Origin: an uncultured Alistipes sp.
Lineage (GTDB): Bacteria; Bacteroidota; Bacteroidia; Bacteroidales; Rikenellaceae
Assembly (NCBI GenBank): GCA_904502005.1
Contig: CAJGDC010000001.1
Location: 7,142-71,141 of the forward strand
Direction of reading: 5' to 3'
Length of the DNA stretch: 64,000 nucleotides
The notes under the pieces are model-generated. The model had not been told where the DNA came from, made no database searches, and was given only the letters and a program-made list of their open reading frames with translations. Positions within the stretch are counted from its first letter, which is position 1. Each line of letters starts with the position of its first letter. Position numbers and translations under genes: made by a program. Below, piece after piece: positions 8,642 to 17,694 of this stretch.

Positions 8642-10042
8642 ATGACAACAACATCATCTACAAAACAGCAGACTCTTGCCGCACCACTTACATTCTCTGG
8701 CAAGGGCTTGCACACGGGTGTACAGGTCACCATGACTATAAACCCAGCACCGGCAGATCACGGCATCGTTTTCCGCCGTGTAGACCTTGAGGGTCAGCCA
8801 ACAATCCCAGCACTTTGCGAATACGTAACAGATACATCACGTGGCACCACTATTGAGATTAACGGCGTAAGAATCAGCACAATAGAGCACATAATGTCAG
8901 CCCTTTGGACTATGGGTTGTGACAATGCTCTTATTGATATTGACAACACCGAGACCCCAATTATGGACGGCTCTGCCAAGGAGTATGCGGCATCAATTGC
9001 TCGCGTAGGCCTTGTTGAGCAGGATGCTGAGCGTAGATACTACGAGGTGCGCGAAAAGCAGGTATACACCATTCCTGAGAAGGGTGTGGCAATTGTACTC
9101 TACCCAGACGAGGAGTTCTCAGTCTCTGTACATGTTGATTACAACTCAAAGGTTGTAGGTAATCAGTACGCCGTACTGCTACCTGAGGACGACTATGCCA
9201 GCAAAATTGCACCATGCCGTACGTTCGTATTCCTTCACGAGCTTGAGCCACTCTTTAAGATGAATCTGATTAAGGGTGGTGACCTTGACAACGCAATCGT
9301 GGTTGTTGAGAATCCAGTCTCTGACGAGCAACTTGAGCACTTGAAGAACATCTTTGGCAAGAAGGATATTCGCGTAACTGGTGGATACCTAAACAATCTT
9401 GAGCTTCGTGCAAATAATGAGCTTGCCCGCCATAAGCTACTTGATGTACTTGGCGACTTCGCCCTACTTGGCATCAGAATCAAGGGTCGTGTATGGGCTA
9501 CCCGTCCAGGTCACTTTGCCAACACAGAGTTTATGAAGCAGATTCGCGCTACAATTCGTCGTGAGGGTGTTAAGCCACGATTTAAGTACAATCCACGCAC
9601 AACACCTGTCTACGACCTAAACCAGATTCGCGAGATGCTCCCTCACCGCTATCCATTCCTGCTTGTAGACCGCGTATTCCACATTGATGGTACATCTATC
9701 GGCGGAATCAAGAACATCACTGCCAATGAGCCATTCTTCCAGGGACACTTCCCTGAGGAGCCTGTAATGCCTGGCGTGCTGATTGTAGAGGCGATGGCGC
9801 AGTGTGGTGGACTATTGGTTATCAGCCAGTTAGAGGATAAAGGCAACTACTCTACCTACTTCCTCAAGATAGACAATGTCCGCTTCAAGCACAAGGTTAC
9901 CCCAGGTGACACTCTGCAGATTGAGTGTGAACTCGCCTGCCCTGTCCGCCGTGGCATTGCCACCATGCTTTGCAAGGCATTTGTTAGCGGAACACTCGTC
10001 TGCGAGGCTGAGCTGATGGCACAGATTGTTAAGAATAAATAA
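8642..10042 (+). CDS. lpxC: LpxC-FabZ fusion: UDP-3-O-acyl-GlcNAc deacetylase / (3R)-hydroxyacyl-ACP dehydratase
   Basis: This is a bifunctional 466-residue protein. Residues about 10-305 are LpxC, the zinc deacetylase committing step of lipid A synthesis, with SGKGLHTG at the start, the zinc-site STIEHIMSAL near 80 and HKLLDVLGD near 263. Residues about 320-466 are FabZ, with LPHRYPFLLVDRV, the catalytic GHFPEEPVMPGVL and EAMAQ. The fusion is characteristic of Bacteroidetes, and joins lipid A and fatty acid elongation enzymes that draw on the same hydroxyacyl-ACP pool. It lies 30 bases before lpxA in the same operon. Confidence 0.97.
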   Translation: MTTTSSTKQQTLAAPLTFSGKGLHTGVQVTMTINPAPADHGIVFRRVDLEGQPTIPALCEYVTDTSRGTTIEINGVRISTIEHIMSALWTMGCDNALIDIDNTETPIMDGSAKEYAASIARVGLVEQDAERRYYEVREKQVYTIPEKGVAIVLYPDEEFSVSVHVDYNSKVVGNQYAVLLPEDDYASKIAPCRTFVFLHELEPLFKMNLIKGGDLDNAIVVVENPVSDEQLEHLKNIFGKKDIRVTGGYLNNLELRANNELARHKLLDVLGDFALLGIRIKGRVWATRPGHFANTEFMKQIRATIRREGVKPRFKYNPRTTPVYDLNQIREMLPHRYPFLLVDRVFHIDGTSIGGIKNITANEPFFQGHFPEEPVMPGVLIVEAMAQCGGLLVISQLEDKGNYSTYFLKIDNVRFKHKVTPGDTLQIECELACPVRRGIATMLCKAFVSGTLVCEAELMAQIVKNK

Positions 10043-10072
10043 GACTACTAATAAATAAACGTACAAAAAATT

Positions 10073-10855
10073 ATGATTAGCCCTCTTGCGTATGTGCACC
10101 CAGATGCACAGCTTGGAAATAATGTTACCGTAGAGCCTTTTGCATACATCGCTGGCGATGTGGTTATTGGCGATGACTGTTGGATTGGCCCAGGTGCTGT
10201 AATCCACGACGGCGCTCGCATTGGTAAGCGTTGCAAGATTCACACTGCAGCCTCTATCTCTTGCCTTCCTCAGGACCTTAAGTTCCGTGGCGAGAAGACC
10301 ACTGCCGAGATTGGTGACGACAATGATATTCGTGAGTATGTAACCATCAGCCGAGGCACCGCATCACGCGGCAAGACCGTTGTCGGCAATGGTAACCTAC
10401 TTATGGCATACGTTCACGTTGCACACGACGACGTTATCGGTAGCCACTGCGTTGTTGCAAACCGCTGCTCGTTTGCTGGCGAGGTTGAGGTTGGTGACTG
10501 GGTAGTTATCGGTGGTCACTGCGCAATTCACCAGTGGGTGAAGATTGGCGACCACGTGATGCTCCAGGGTGGAACTCTGCTCTCAAAGGATGTTCCTCCA
10601 TATATCACCGTTAGAAGCGACACCTCTAGCTACGCAGGACTCAACCGCATTGGTCTACAGCGTCGTGGTTTTACCGACGAGCAGCTTGAGAGTCTGACAA
10701 AGACCTGCCGCATACTTTTCCAGAGCGGTCTTAACTACCTCAACGCTTGCAACGAGGCTGAGGCTCAGGTGCCTCAATCTCCAGAGCGTGATGCCCTTAT
10801 TGAGTTTATTCGAAACTCTGAGCGTGGTGTAATCAAGCCTTACACCTCAAAGTAA
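10073..10855 (+). CDS. lpxA: UDP-N-acetylglucosamine acyltransferase LpxA
   Basis: LpxA carries out the first acylation of UDP-GlcNAc in lipid A synthesis. The 260 residues fit the family. Hexapeptide repeats of the left-handed beta-helix run through residues 5-190 (AQLGNNVTVEPFAYIAGDVVIGDDCWIGPGAVI). The catalytic histidine is in AYVHVAHDDVIG near residue 122, and the helical C-terminus carries IGLQRRGFTDEQL. It is co-transcribed with lpxC-fabZ, and a hairpin terminator follows at 10874. Confidence 0.97.
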   Translation: MISPLAYVHPDAQLGNNVTVEPFAYIAGDVVIGDDCWIGPGAVIHDGARIGKRCKIHTAASISCLPQDLKFRGEKTTAEIGDDNDIREYVTISRGTASRGKTVVGNGNLLMAYVHVAHDDVIGSHCVVANRCSFAGEVEVGDWVVIGGHCAIHQWVKIGDHVMLQGGTLLSKDVPPYITVRSDTSSYAGLNRIGLQRRGFTDEQLESLTKTCRILFQSGLNYLNACNEAEAQVPQSPERDALIEFIRNSERGVIKPYTSK

Positions 10856-10873
10856 TATACTCCAAAAAGCACT

Positions 10874-10909
10874 AAGGGGCTGTCTAACCGCAAGTTAGCA
10901 GTCCCTTTT
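10874..10909 (+). terminator. Terminator after lpxA
   Basis: AAGGGGCTGTCTAAC pairs with GTTAGCAGTCCCTTT (about 13 of 15 pairs) around CCGCAA, and runs into TTTT. It lies 18 bases after the lpxA stop. Confidence 0.75.
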
Positions 10910-10924
10910 ACAAATTATAGTGAT

Positions 10925-12997
10925 ATGAAAAAGCAGCTATTACTCCTTTTTGCTCTATGCATTGCCCTATCAGCGGTAGCGCAACCCTATTCACAGCCTA
11001 AATTACCGACTGTAAAGACCACATTTAAGGATGGCAAATGGGGATTAGTAGACAACAATAGCAAATGTTTAGTACCTGAAATATTAGACTATGTTCGTCG
11101 TTTTAATGATAGAGAGTATATGCTATGTGTTGAGCATAACAAGGAGTACTTTGTTGTTGATCGCAAGGGTTATGTAGTTGCTGGTTCTGGTCGTACAATT
11201 CCGACGATATGCGACCAGTTCGCTATTGTAAATAACAGCTCCGCCATTGATTGCAACGGCAAGGAGTTCTTCCCAGGCAAACATGTCACCCCTACACAAA
11301 TAAAACATGGAGATAGCTGCTACTACCTCTTCAAGGTCAAAGATAACAGCAAGAGTGACTACGCACAACTGCTGACAATTGACAATAAAATTGTAAACAA
11401 ACACATACGTCTGGCCTATACTTTTAGTTCAGGAGCCATTGCTATCTCCAGACACATCTTTCCAAACACCAGCTATGGACTAATTAACGCTTTAGGAGAG
11501 GAACTTATTCCTTGTCAATACGATGATTTAACATTCCAACCTTTCAACAATATCAAGTATTATATAAAACTTGACAATACCGACCTCTTCAAAATATACA
11601 GCGAAGAGCTGCTTAATCAATTGGGAGTAGTTGTTACCAAGAAAGATGGCTGTTACACCCTCTACGACCAATGTGGCACACAGCTCACTCAACCTAAAGA
11701 GTATAAAAACTCAAATATAGCAATCAAGAAAAACTTCAAGAAGATTATACTCCCGCACTTTATGCGCCGAGGCTATATCATGCAAAGTTTGCAGGAGAAG
11801 ATTAACAATCCAAACCGCATAGGCTACGAGGAGTATCTTGCTGTGGCAAATAAGCTACCAACATCTAATAAGCATCGCAAGAGCCTTAGCTCACACATTG
11901 CCTACCTTAAGGAGCATCCAAATGTAACGGCATACACCGTCGCTGAGTGCTTTACAAAGGGTAAAGGGCTCTATGACAAGAATAAATACCAAGAGGCTAT
12001 TCCATGGCTACTTCGTGCCGCAGAGGGAAAACACACCCCTGCCTACCGCTGCCTTGCCGATAGTTACAACAACTCCAAGCAGTTCCAAAAGGCGCATAAT
12101 TGGTACAAGAAGTGTGTCAAAGACTTAACCCCTGGAAGTAACGACTACTGGTTTGCTTGCATGATACTTGGAGGTATGTATAAGTCTGGACGAGGGTGCG
12201 AGAAGAACTACGACACGGCCCTCTACTACCTCAGACTATTCCATCAGAATACCACACAGATAAACAAATCAACAGCAAGCGAGATGATTGCCGAGGTGAT
12301 TGCTCTGAAGAACAAAACTACTGCTAAACCTCAGCAGTCAGCCTCAAGGAGTTCAAGCTCTTCAAGTGCTTCAAGCAGCACCTCAAGGTACTCAAAGCAC
12401 TCCCCTATGCCTAACACTATGCCTAATGATGTAAATAGATATATCTGCTATAAAAATAGAGCAGGGCGCATAGCTGGCATTAGAACATATATCCACAATG
12501 GTGAATGGAAAGCTACAGTATATGCCCAAGGTAATGCAGGATCTGGCAATGTATATATTTTTATCAGACAATATGTAGACGATACAAAGTGGGTATATAA
12601 GGGTGGTGTACCAAACCCACTCTCTAATACACCTAACACAAACATTGATATGCATATCGCTTTGAATTGGTCCTACATTAAAGTAAATGGTGTTGTATAT
12701 GATATTCCTATATCCAAGCAGGAGTATGATAAAATAATGCCTAAAGTCAATGTTTATATTAACAATGGTGGCGGATATAACAATAGCGGTAGCGGTAGTT
12801 ACAACAATAACGACAGCGGCCGAAGTTATATAGACGGACCATGCAAATATTGCGGTGGAGGCGGCGGTTGTAGCTCTTGTAAAGGACGCGGATATAAGTA
12901 CAACCCATACTCGGGACACGATGACACCTGCCCATCTTGCAACGGCACAGGTAGATGTTTCAACTGTCGAGGTACGGGCAAGCAGGCTACATATTAA
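10925..12997 (+). CDS. Secreted WG-repeat / Sel1-like protein with DnaJ-type cysteine-rich tail
   Basis: I do not recognise a named family for the whole 690-residue protein. A signal peptide (LLLLFALCIALSAVA) is followed by WG-type repeats (FKDGKWGLVDNN; SYGLINALGEELIPCQYDD) to about residue 230. Next are Sel1/TPR-like helices (AECFTKGKGLYDKNKYQEAIPWLLRAAEG, about 340-450), a serine-rich linker encoded by a 9-base tandem repeat, and a beta-rich segment. The C-terminal 50 residues hold CxxC pairs in the DnaJ style (CKYCGGGGG, CSSCKGRG, CPSCNGTG, CFNCRGTG). A zinc-ribbon chaperone-like tail on an exported protein is odd. It looks somewhat richer in A+T than the lpx genes. Confidence 0.6.
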   Translation: MKKQLLLLFALCIALSAVAQPYSQPKLPTVKTTFKDGKWGLVDNNSKCLVPEILDYVRRFNDREYMLCVEHNKEYFVVDRKGYVVAGSGRTIPTICDQFAIVNNSSAIDCNGKEFFPGKHVTPTQIKHGDSCYYLFKVKDNSKSDYAQLLTIDNKIVNKHIRLAYTFSSGAIAISRHIFPNTSYGLINALGEELIPCQYDDLTFQPFNNIKYYIKLDNTDLFKIYSEELLNQLGVVVTKKDGCYTLYDQCGTQLTQPKEYKNSNIAIKKNFKKIILPHFMRRGYIMQSLQEKINNPNRIGYEEYLAVANKLPTSNKHRKSLSSHIAYLKEHPNVTAYTVAECFTKGKGLYDKNKYQEAIPWLLRAAEGKHTPAYRCLADSYNNSKQFQKAHNWYKKCVKDLTPGSNDYWFACMILGGMYKSGRGCEKNYDTALYYLRLFHQNTTQINKSTASEMIAEVIALKNKTTAKPQQSASRSSSSSSASSSTSRYSKHSPMPNTMPNDVNRYICYKNRAGRIAGIRTYIHNGEWKATVYAQGNAGSGNVYIFIRQYVDDTKWVYKGGVPNPLSNTPNTNIDMHIALNWSYIKVNGVVYDIPISKQEYDKIMPKVNVYINNGGGYNNSGSGSYNNNDSGRSYIDGPCKYCGGGGGCSSCKGRGYKYNPYSGHDDTCPSCNGTGRCFNCRGTGKQATY
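12343..12398 (+). repeat. Degenerate 9-base tandem repeat in the serine-rich linker
   Basis: Five to six units of the form TTCAAGnnn/CTCAAGnnn encode Ser-Ser/Arg runs (SRSSSSSSASSSTSRYS) between the Sel1-like and C-terminal parts of the secreted WG protein. Copy number could vary by slippage and change linker length. Confidence 0.6.
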
Positions 12998-13061
12998 GAG
13001 CTAAAATATGGCTATAGCGCAATTTATTTCGCCAAAAAATCAAAATATTAAAATTTTTGAT

Positions 13062-13069
13062 TAACTTTG
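13062..13069 (+). promoter_or_regulatory. Candidate -7 box for adk
   Basis: TAACTTTG fits TAnnTTTG, 27 bases before the adk start codon, in an A+T-rich stretch. The -33 element is not obvious. Confidence 0.5.
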
Positions 13070-13096
13070 TGGCACATAATTACAACGATTTAGGTT

Positions 13097-13672
13097 ATGC
13101 TTAATGTAGTATTATTTGGCGCTCCAGGTTGCGGTAAGGGCACACAATCAGAGCTTTTAGAGAAAAAATTTGGTCTATCACACATCTCTACCGGTGAGAT
13201 TATCCGCTCACAAATCAAGGCGCAGACTCCACTCGGACAGCAGATGGCTGAGTATATCTCTCGTGGCGAGCTTGCTCCAGACAGCATTGTCATCGGCATG
13301 GTAGAGAACTATCTTAATGATAACAAGGATATTAAGGGAACAATCTTTGACGGTTTTCCTCGCACAACAGCTCAAGCAGAGGCTTTTGACAAGTTGCTGG
13401 AGCAGATGAACGACAGTGTAGACATTATGATCTACATGGATGTTCCGGAGGAGGAGCTTGTTCGCCGAATTCTCTTGCGCGGCAAGGACTCTGGCAGAGC
13501 AGACGACGCCTCTGAGGATGTTATCCGCAACCGAATTGAGATTTACAACCAGCAGACCGCTATTGTAGCTGAGTACTACCGCGCTCAGGGCAAGTATGTT
13601 GCCGTTCCAAGCCTCGGAACAATTGAGGAGGTCTTTGAGCGTATCGCTGCTGAGATTGAGAAGTTGGCATAA
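13097..13672 (+). CDS. adk: Adenylate kinase, short form
   Basis: Adenylate kinase interconverts ATP + AMP and 2 ADP. The P-loop is GAPGCGKGT at residues 8-16, the AMP site is STGEIIR, and DGFPRT lies near 85. At 191 residues it is the short type: the LID (RGKDSGRADDASEDVIRNRI) lacks the four zinc cysteines of the long bacterial form, as usual in Bacteroidetes. It is monocistronic, with a strong two-way hairpin 18 bases after the stop. Confidence 0.97.
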   Translation: MLNVVLFGAPGCGKGTQSELLEKKFGLSHISTGEIIRSQIKAQTPLGQQMAEYISRGELAPDSIVIGMVENYLNDNKDIKGTIFDGFPRTTAQAEAFDKLLEQMNDSVDIMIYMDVPEEELVRRILLRGKDSGRADDASEDVIRNRIEIYNQQTAIVAEYYRAQGKYVAVPSLGTIEEVFERIAAEIEKLA

Positions 13673-13690
13673 TTTAACAATAGAGACAAA

Positions 13691-13732
13691 AAAATGTGGG
13701 TGACTAAAAAGTAAAATAGTCACCCACATTTT
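13691..13732. terminator. Strong hairpin terminator after adk
   Basis: A perfect 16-base-pair stem (AAAATGTGGGTGACTA with TAGTCACCCACATTTT) encloses an A-rich loop. A-run and T-run flanks suit termination in both directions between convergent adk and thiL. Confidence 0.85.
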
Positions 13733-13743
13733 GTTCGGAGATT

Positions 13744-13851
13744 GAATAAAAAGATGTATTTTTAGGCTTGCGAAGCCCGAAAAAGCGGAGTTTACTTGGC
13801 GTAAATGAGCATTTTGAGGGCGAGCGTAACGACAAAATACACTTTTTATTC
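13744..13851. repeat. Structured palindromic element between adk and thiL
   Basis: The arms GAATAAAAAGATGTATTTT (13744-13762) and AAAATACACTTTTTATTC (13834-13851) pair over 18 bases with one bulge. Inside are small perfect hairpins GGCTT-GCG-AAGCC and TTTAC-TTGGC-GTAAA. It ends 5 bases before the thiL stop. It looks like a dispersed intergenic element rather than a plain terminator. Confidence 0.6.
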
Positions 13852-13855
13852 AGCC

Positions 13856-14899
13856 TCATTTTTTGTTTCTCACAAATCCCTGCGCACGAAGCTCTATCTC
13901 GCCGCCATCAGGAGTCACAAGGAAGCAACCCGTCTGAGGCTCGGTAATGTGACCGATAATATCTATACATCCAAGAGCTGCCACCTTCTCGCGCATTGAC
14001 AATGGCAGGGTAAAGAGCAGTTCGTAATCCTCACCGCCATTGAGCGCAGCAGTTACTGGGTCGATATGCATCTGCTCTCCCAGAGCTGTGCACTGACGAG
14101 CTATAGGCATGCGGTCTAGGTATATTCTTGCGCCACACAGTGATGAGCGGCATATCTGCATAAGGTCTGAAGCCAAACCATCCGAAATATCAATCATCGA
14201 TGTAGGCACTACACCCTCAGCAGCAAGTGAGCGGACAATATCATATCGCGCACGCGGCTTGAGATATCGCTCAAGTAGGTACTCAAAGCCCTCAAACTGA
14301 GGTTTTTCGCCAGCCACACCCTCAAGAACGCGGCTCTCGCGCTGCAATAGTTTAAGACCGAGGAATGGAGCACCAAGGCTGCCAGTAATACAGATTAGAT
14401 CGTTTACCTGCGCACCGCTACGGTAGACAACAGCCTCCTTCTTTGCACGACCCACCGCTGTGATAGATATTACAAGGCCATTAACCGATGCGCTTGTATC
14501 GCCACCCACAAGGTCCACCTCAGCCTCACGACAAGCGAACTCAATGCCGGCATACAAATCTTTCAGAAACTCAACAGATATTTTTGACGATACAGCTACC
14601 GAAACTGTCACCTGCTCAGGCAGGGCATTCATCGCAACAATATCGCTAATTCCCTTAGTCACGGCCTTATAGCCCAAGTGCTTTGGCGGGAAGTATGTAA
14701 GGTCAAAATCTACACCCTCAACCATCATATCTGTAGTGACAAGCATAGCAGTGCTCTTTGAAGCCTCAATGACCGCTGCATCGTCACCTACACCCTTAAT
14801 TGTTGTCTTACGATTTGCCTTAAATGGCTCTGTAAGAGTATCTATAAGTCCAAACTCTCCAAGTTCGGCAATCTCTGTTCTCCCCTTAATTGTTACCAT
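13856..14899 (-). CDS. thiL: Thiamine-monophosphate kinase ThiL
   Basis: ThiL phosphorylates thiamin monophosphate to the active cofactor thiamin diphosphate, which KorB needs among others. The 347 residues show the PurM/ThiL fold signatures: GVGDDAAVI near 37-45, VTTDMMVEGVDFD near 54-66, the DLVGGDTS motif near 128-135, IDISDGLASDL near 217, and GGEDYELLF near 268. It has no riboswitch of its own in view. Its leader carries a promoter box at 14933. No other thiamin synthesis gene is adjacent. Confidence 0.94.
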   Translation of the reverse strand: MVTIKGRTEIAELGEFGLIDTLTEPFKANRKTTIKGVGDDAAVIEASKSTAMLVTTDMMVEGVDFDLTYFPPKHLGYKAVTKGISDIVAMNALPEQVTVSVAVSSKISVEFLKDLYAGIEFACREAEVDLVGGDTSASVNGLVISITAVGRAKKEAVVYRSGAQVNDLICITGSLGAPFLGLKLLQRESRVLEGVAGEKPQFEGFEYLLERYLKPRARYDIVRSLAAEGVVPTSMIDISDGLASDLMQICRSSLCGARIYLDRMPIARQCTALGEQMHIDPVTAALNGGEDYELLFTLPLSMREKVAALGCIDIIGHITEPQTGCFLVTPDGGEIELRAQGFVRNKK

Positions 14900-14932
14900 A
14901 ATATAAAGGTATGTTCAACGTTAAATTTTGTA

Positions 14933-14940
14933 CAAAGATA
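14933..14940 (-). promoter_or_regulatory. Candidate -7 box for thiL
   Basis: TATCTTTG on the minus strand, 33 bases before the thiL ATG, in the 47-base gap after the upstream esterase gene. thiL could also be read through from that gene. Confidence 0.4.
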
Positions 14941-14946
14941 GTAATT

Positions 14947-15825
14947 TTACTTGATATATAGGCTAAAGAACTTCCAAATCTCCTCAGCCGTATCCAAGTC
15001 ACGCTCAGCCCAAGAGTGTTTACCACCTACAACCTCATAAAACCACACTTGATTGCCATCCGTTCCACCTACATATCTATGAGCGATAACCTTGTTACGA
15101 CGAAGTGGAAGAGTGTCGGTCACTTCGTAAGTGCAGCGATTCGCAGCCGCCCAAACTCCCACTGCACGCGGAGTTGCTATATCTGCACCCCAACCGTCAT
15201 TATTATATGGGTCGCCATTCCAACGCGACAGGTTATCCTCAGTACCATGCACCTCCATCACCGGTATAGGATTCTCGGGCTTAAGTGTGCGATACATCAC
15301 CTCCATAATATGCCCAGAGACCGACGCCACAGCACGAAAAGTATCTGACGCCTTGTATGCAAGCATATAGCTCATAGCTCCGCCATTTGAGTGGCCCGTT
15401 GCAAAGATGTTATCCTCAGAGAGTCTATACTCTCGTTGCAGATGCTTTGCCAATCGCACCGCAAAACCCACATCATCACGCTCGCCTCCATTCTCTATAT
15501 GAAATTGGTAGCCCACATACCAGTATGGCTTGCCCTTGTAGTCATTCTCGCCGCGTGGATAACAGACCGCAAAGCCCTCTCTATCCGCTATGGGGTGAAA
15601 ACCATAAGGCACAGATGGTATATTGCGCGAATTGTAACCATGAAATACCATCAATAGTGGCGCGCCTTCCGGCAGATTTTTCGGCAAGTAGAGGTGATAG
15701 CTATATCTCTTACCCTTATGCTTAAACGTGTGCACCGTCAGCGTTCCAGTGCCGTCAATACCCTCGGCAACAGCTGCTGCCCAGCAGCAGATTGCCACAA
15801 CAATTGACAAAAACAGCCTTCTCAT
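14947..15825 (-). CDS. Secreted alpha/beta-hydrolase esterase (PHB depolymerase / CE1-like)
   Basis: About 292 residues start with a signal peptide (LFLSIVVAICCWAAAVAEG). The fold signatures are the FHGYNS oxyanion loop, the nucleophile elbow GHSNGG near residue 148, an acid in HGTEDN and the histidine in GGKHSW near the C-terminus. This matches the LpqC/feruloyl-esterase-like group that cleaves short polyesters or hydroxycinnamate esters on plant polysaccharides. The substrate is not known. I chose the ATG at 15825 over an upstream GTG because it opens the signal peptide. It follows the FAD oxidoreductase gene by 11 bases, so they are co-transcribed. Confidence 0.8.
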   Translation of the reverse strand: MRRLFLSIVVAICCWAAAVAEGIDGTGTLTVHTFKHKGKRYSYHLYLPKNLPEGAPLLMVFHGYNSRNIPSVPYGFHPIADREGFAVCYPRGENDYKGKPYWYVGYQFHIENGGERDDVGFAVRLAKHLQREYRLSEDNIFATGHSNGGAMSYMLAYKASDTFRAVASVSGHIMEVMYRTLKPENPIPVMEVHGTEDNLSRWNGDPYNNDGWGADIATPRAVGVWAAANRCTYEVTDTLPLRRNKVIAHRYVGGTDGNQVWFYEVVGGKHSWAERDLDTAEEIWKFFSLYIK

Positions 15826-15836
15826 TCCCGCATTGT

Positions 15837-17642
15837 TTAACACTCCTCGCTACGCGCAGCGGTGGTGTCTATTAGTGTATAAATCTGAGTATAAGGCACA
15901 TCTGTACGACCTACGCCTCGGCGCATCATCTGCTTTAGAGTCTCAAGGTGTGAATAATAGACATCTCGAGGCATACATTTACGGCGGCGACAAATAGTTG
16001 CAGCCATACCAACCACCTCGCCCATCATTGCCGTTGTACGCATCACTCGCACAGTTCCAAGGGCTATATGGCTGACCGAAATATCTCTACCTGCCATAAA
16101 CATATTCGGAATATCCTTTGAGTAGAAGCAACGGTATGGAATAGGATAGAAGCCCATAGGGTCAAGGTGTCCGCAAGAGAGATACTCCTGCCCAGGAAAA
16201 CGGAGACTATTCTCCGGGTCTGGATAGTGCTGATCGATATACCACGATGTTGATGCCGAGCCGTCAGGATAGATGACATTGTTCTTCAAATCCTGCTCGC
16301 GCAGCACAAACTCACCCATAATACGACGCGACTCACGCTTTCCCGCCACATGGCTCACCCAGCCAAGGTAACTATTTGCATAATCCTCCTTTTTAGAGTA
16401 GTGATTTTTTAGGTACGCCCAATTTGAGTATGCCACATACATTCCATAGTCTCGAATACGCTCTGCATCTACAATCTGATCATCTCGCATACCTACCTCC
16501 CAGTACCACTGTCCTCGGCGAACTACCTGAACACTCTGCTCATCAAGTTTTAATCCCCAATCAATATCTGGGAATGGGCGGGCAACACTATCCTCAAGGC
16601 AGTACCACTGCAACGAAGCACCCATGGTCATAGTATCGGCAACCTCTGGCGCAGACTCCTCGCCATACTTACTCTTTGCCTCGCGTCCCATACTCCACTC
16701 TGCACCCGCAAGCACACCAAGATTTGCATCTCCCGTACAGTCGGCAAACAGACGACCCGAAACACGAATGCGGCTATGATTCATCACATCCGTAGCCACT
16801 ACAGAGGTTATCTTATTATCCTTTTTCACCACATCTGTAACACGATAACCCATAAAGAGAGTTATTCGCCTCTCCGCAAGCACAGCATTAAGTTTCTTCT
16901 CATCCTCATAGACATCTGCCGTGCGAGCATTTCCCTTAGTCACGGGCGCAAACTCATTGAGCAGATAGCCCAGCGATGGATAGAGTCCAATATTCAACCT
17001 ACCGCCCAGTCCTACACGAATCTCTGACGAGTTATTGCCTCCCAGCACACTTCTGTCCTGAATAAGCGCCACACGACTTCCGGTACGCGCAGCTGCAATT
17101 GCCGCACACATACCCGCCACGCCACCACCAACAACGACAAAATCGTACGAACCAGCACTCTTTGGCGCTGTAGGCAGTTTCAACAGTCGCTTACGAAGAG
17201 ATTTATAGCTCTCAAGATCGCTCTTTGGGCACTTATCACTCTGGGTAATAAGAATTGCATCAAAGCGGCCATCAAAGCCCGTAAGGTCATGCACCACAAC
17301 ATTATGCTCACCCGCCACCAAAGAGAGTTTCACACCACGCTGCCAGTGCCACTCAGGCTCCTCATTACCAAAAACACCCACACTCTTGCCATCAACAACA
17401 ACCTCAAAGATGCCGGGTGTAGCAGCCTCGGACCAATACTTAGTCCAATTTCGAGTACGAACAAAGATGTTATACTCGCCCCCAGCTGTAATAGTAAAGC
17501 CGGTTGAGGCATCGGCCACAGGCACTCCCAATCCATGGGCAAGTAGAGAGGTCGAGCCTATAAGGTCAAAGAATTGGTTATCAGCGCTCCAACCTCCACG
17601 CTGAGCAAACATTGAACCGAGAAGCAGTACAGAGTTATCCAT
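15837..17642 (-). CDS. FAD-dependent oxidoreductase with N-terminal lectin-like domain (copy 1)
   Basis: A protein of about 601 residues with no signal peptide when the ATG at 17642 is used; upstream codons encode junk overlapping the promoter. Residues about 1-140 are a beta-rich domain (YNIFVRTRNWTKYWS, GEHNVVVHDLTGFDGRFDAILIT) like carbohydrate-binding modules. Then comes the Rossmann motif VVVGGGVAGMCAAIAAARTG (about 157-176), and VLGGNNSSEIRVGLGG, which marks the FAD_oxidored (Pfam PF12831-type) family. A close paralogue lies at 19928-21751. The reaction is unknown; sugar or glycoside oxidation is an inference from the fused domain. The secreted esterase follows in the same operon. Confidence 0.75.
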   Translation of the reverse strand: MDNSVLLLGSMFAQRGGWSADNQFFDLIGSTSLLAHGLGVPVADASTGFTITAGGEYNIFVRTRNWTKYWSEAATPGIFEVVVDGKSVGVFGNEEPEWHWQRGVKLSLVAGEHNVVVHDLTGFDGRFDAILITQSDKCPKSDLESYKSLRKRLLKLPTAPKSAGSYDFVVVGGGVAGMCAAIAAARTGSRVALIQDRSVLGGNNSSEIRVGLGGRLNIGLYPSLGYLLNEFAPVTKGNARTADVYEDEKKLNAVLAERRITLFMGYRVTDVVKKDNKITSVVATDVMNHSRIRVSGRLFADCTGDANLGVLAGAEWSMGREAKSKYGEESAPEVADTMTMGASLQWYCLEDSVARPFPDIDWGLKLDEQSVQVVRRGQWYWEVGMRDDQIVDAERIRDYGMYVAYSNWAYLKNHYSKKEDYANSYLGWVSHVAGKRESRRIMGEFVLREQDLKNNVIYPDGSASTSWYIDQHYPDPENSLRFPGQEYLSCGHLDPMGFYPIPYRCFYSKDIPNMFMAGRDISVSHIALGTVRVMRTTAMMGEVVGMAATICRRRKCMPRDVYYSHLETLKQMMRRGVGRTDVPYTQIYTLIDTTAARSEEC

Positions 17643-17662
17643 AGCAATATTATTTATATAGA

Positions 17663-17694
17663 CAAATATAGTGACTTCTTTGCAGTTGAACAAG
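17663..17694 (-). promoter_or_regulatory. Promoter of FAD oxidoreductase copy 1
   Basis: The minus strand shows CTTG (17694-17691), a 20-base spacer and TATATTTG (17670-17663), 20 bases before the start codon. It interleaves with the opposite SGNH promoter. Confidence 0.6.

Noticed and set aside
12392..12919. 175-codon minus-strand frame inside the WG/Sel1 gene
   Set aside because: Antisense shadow; the plus-strand frame has a signal peptide and clear domains.
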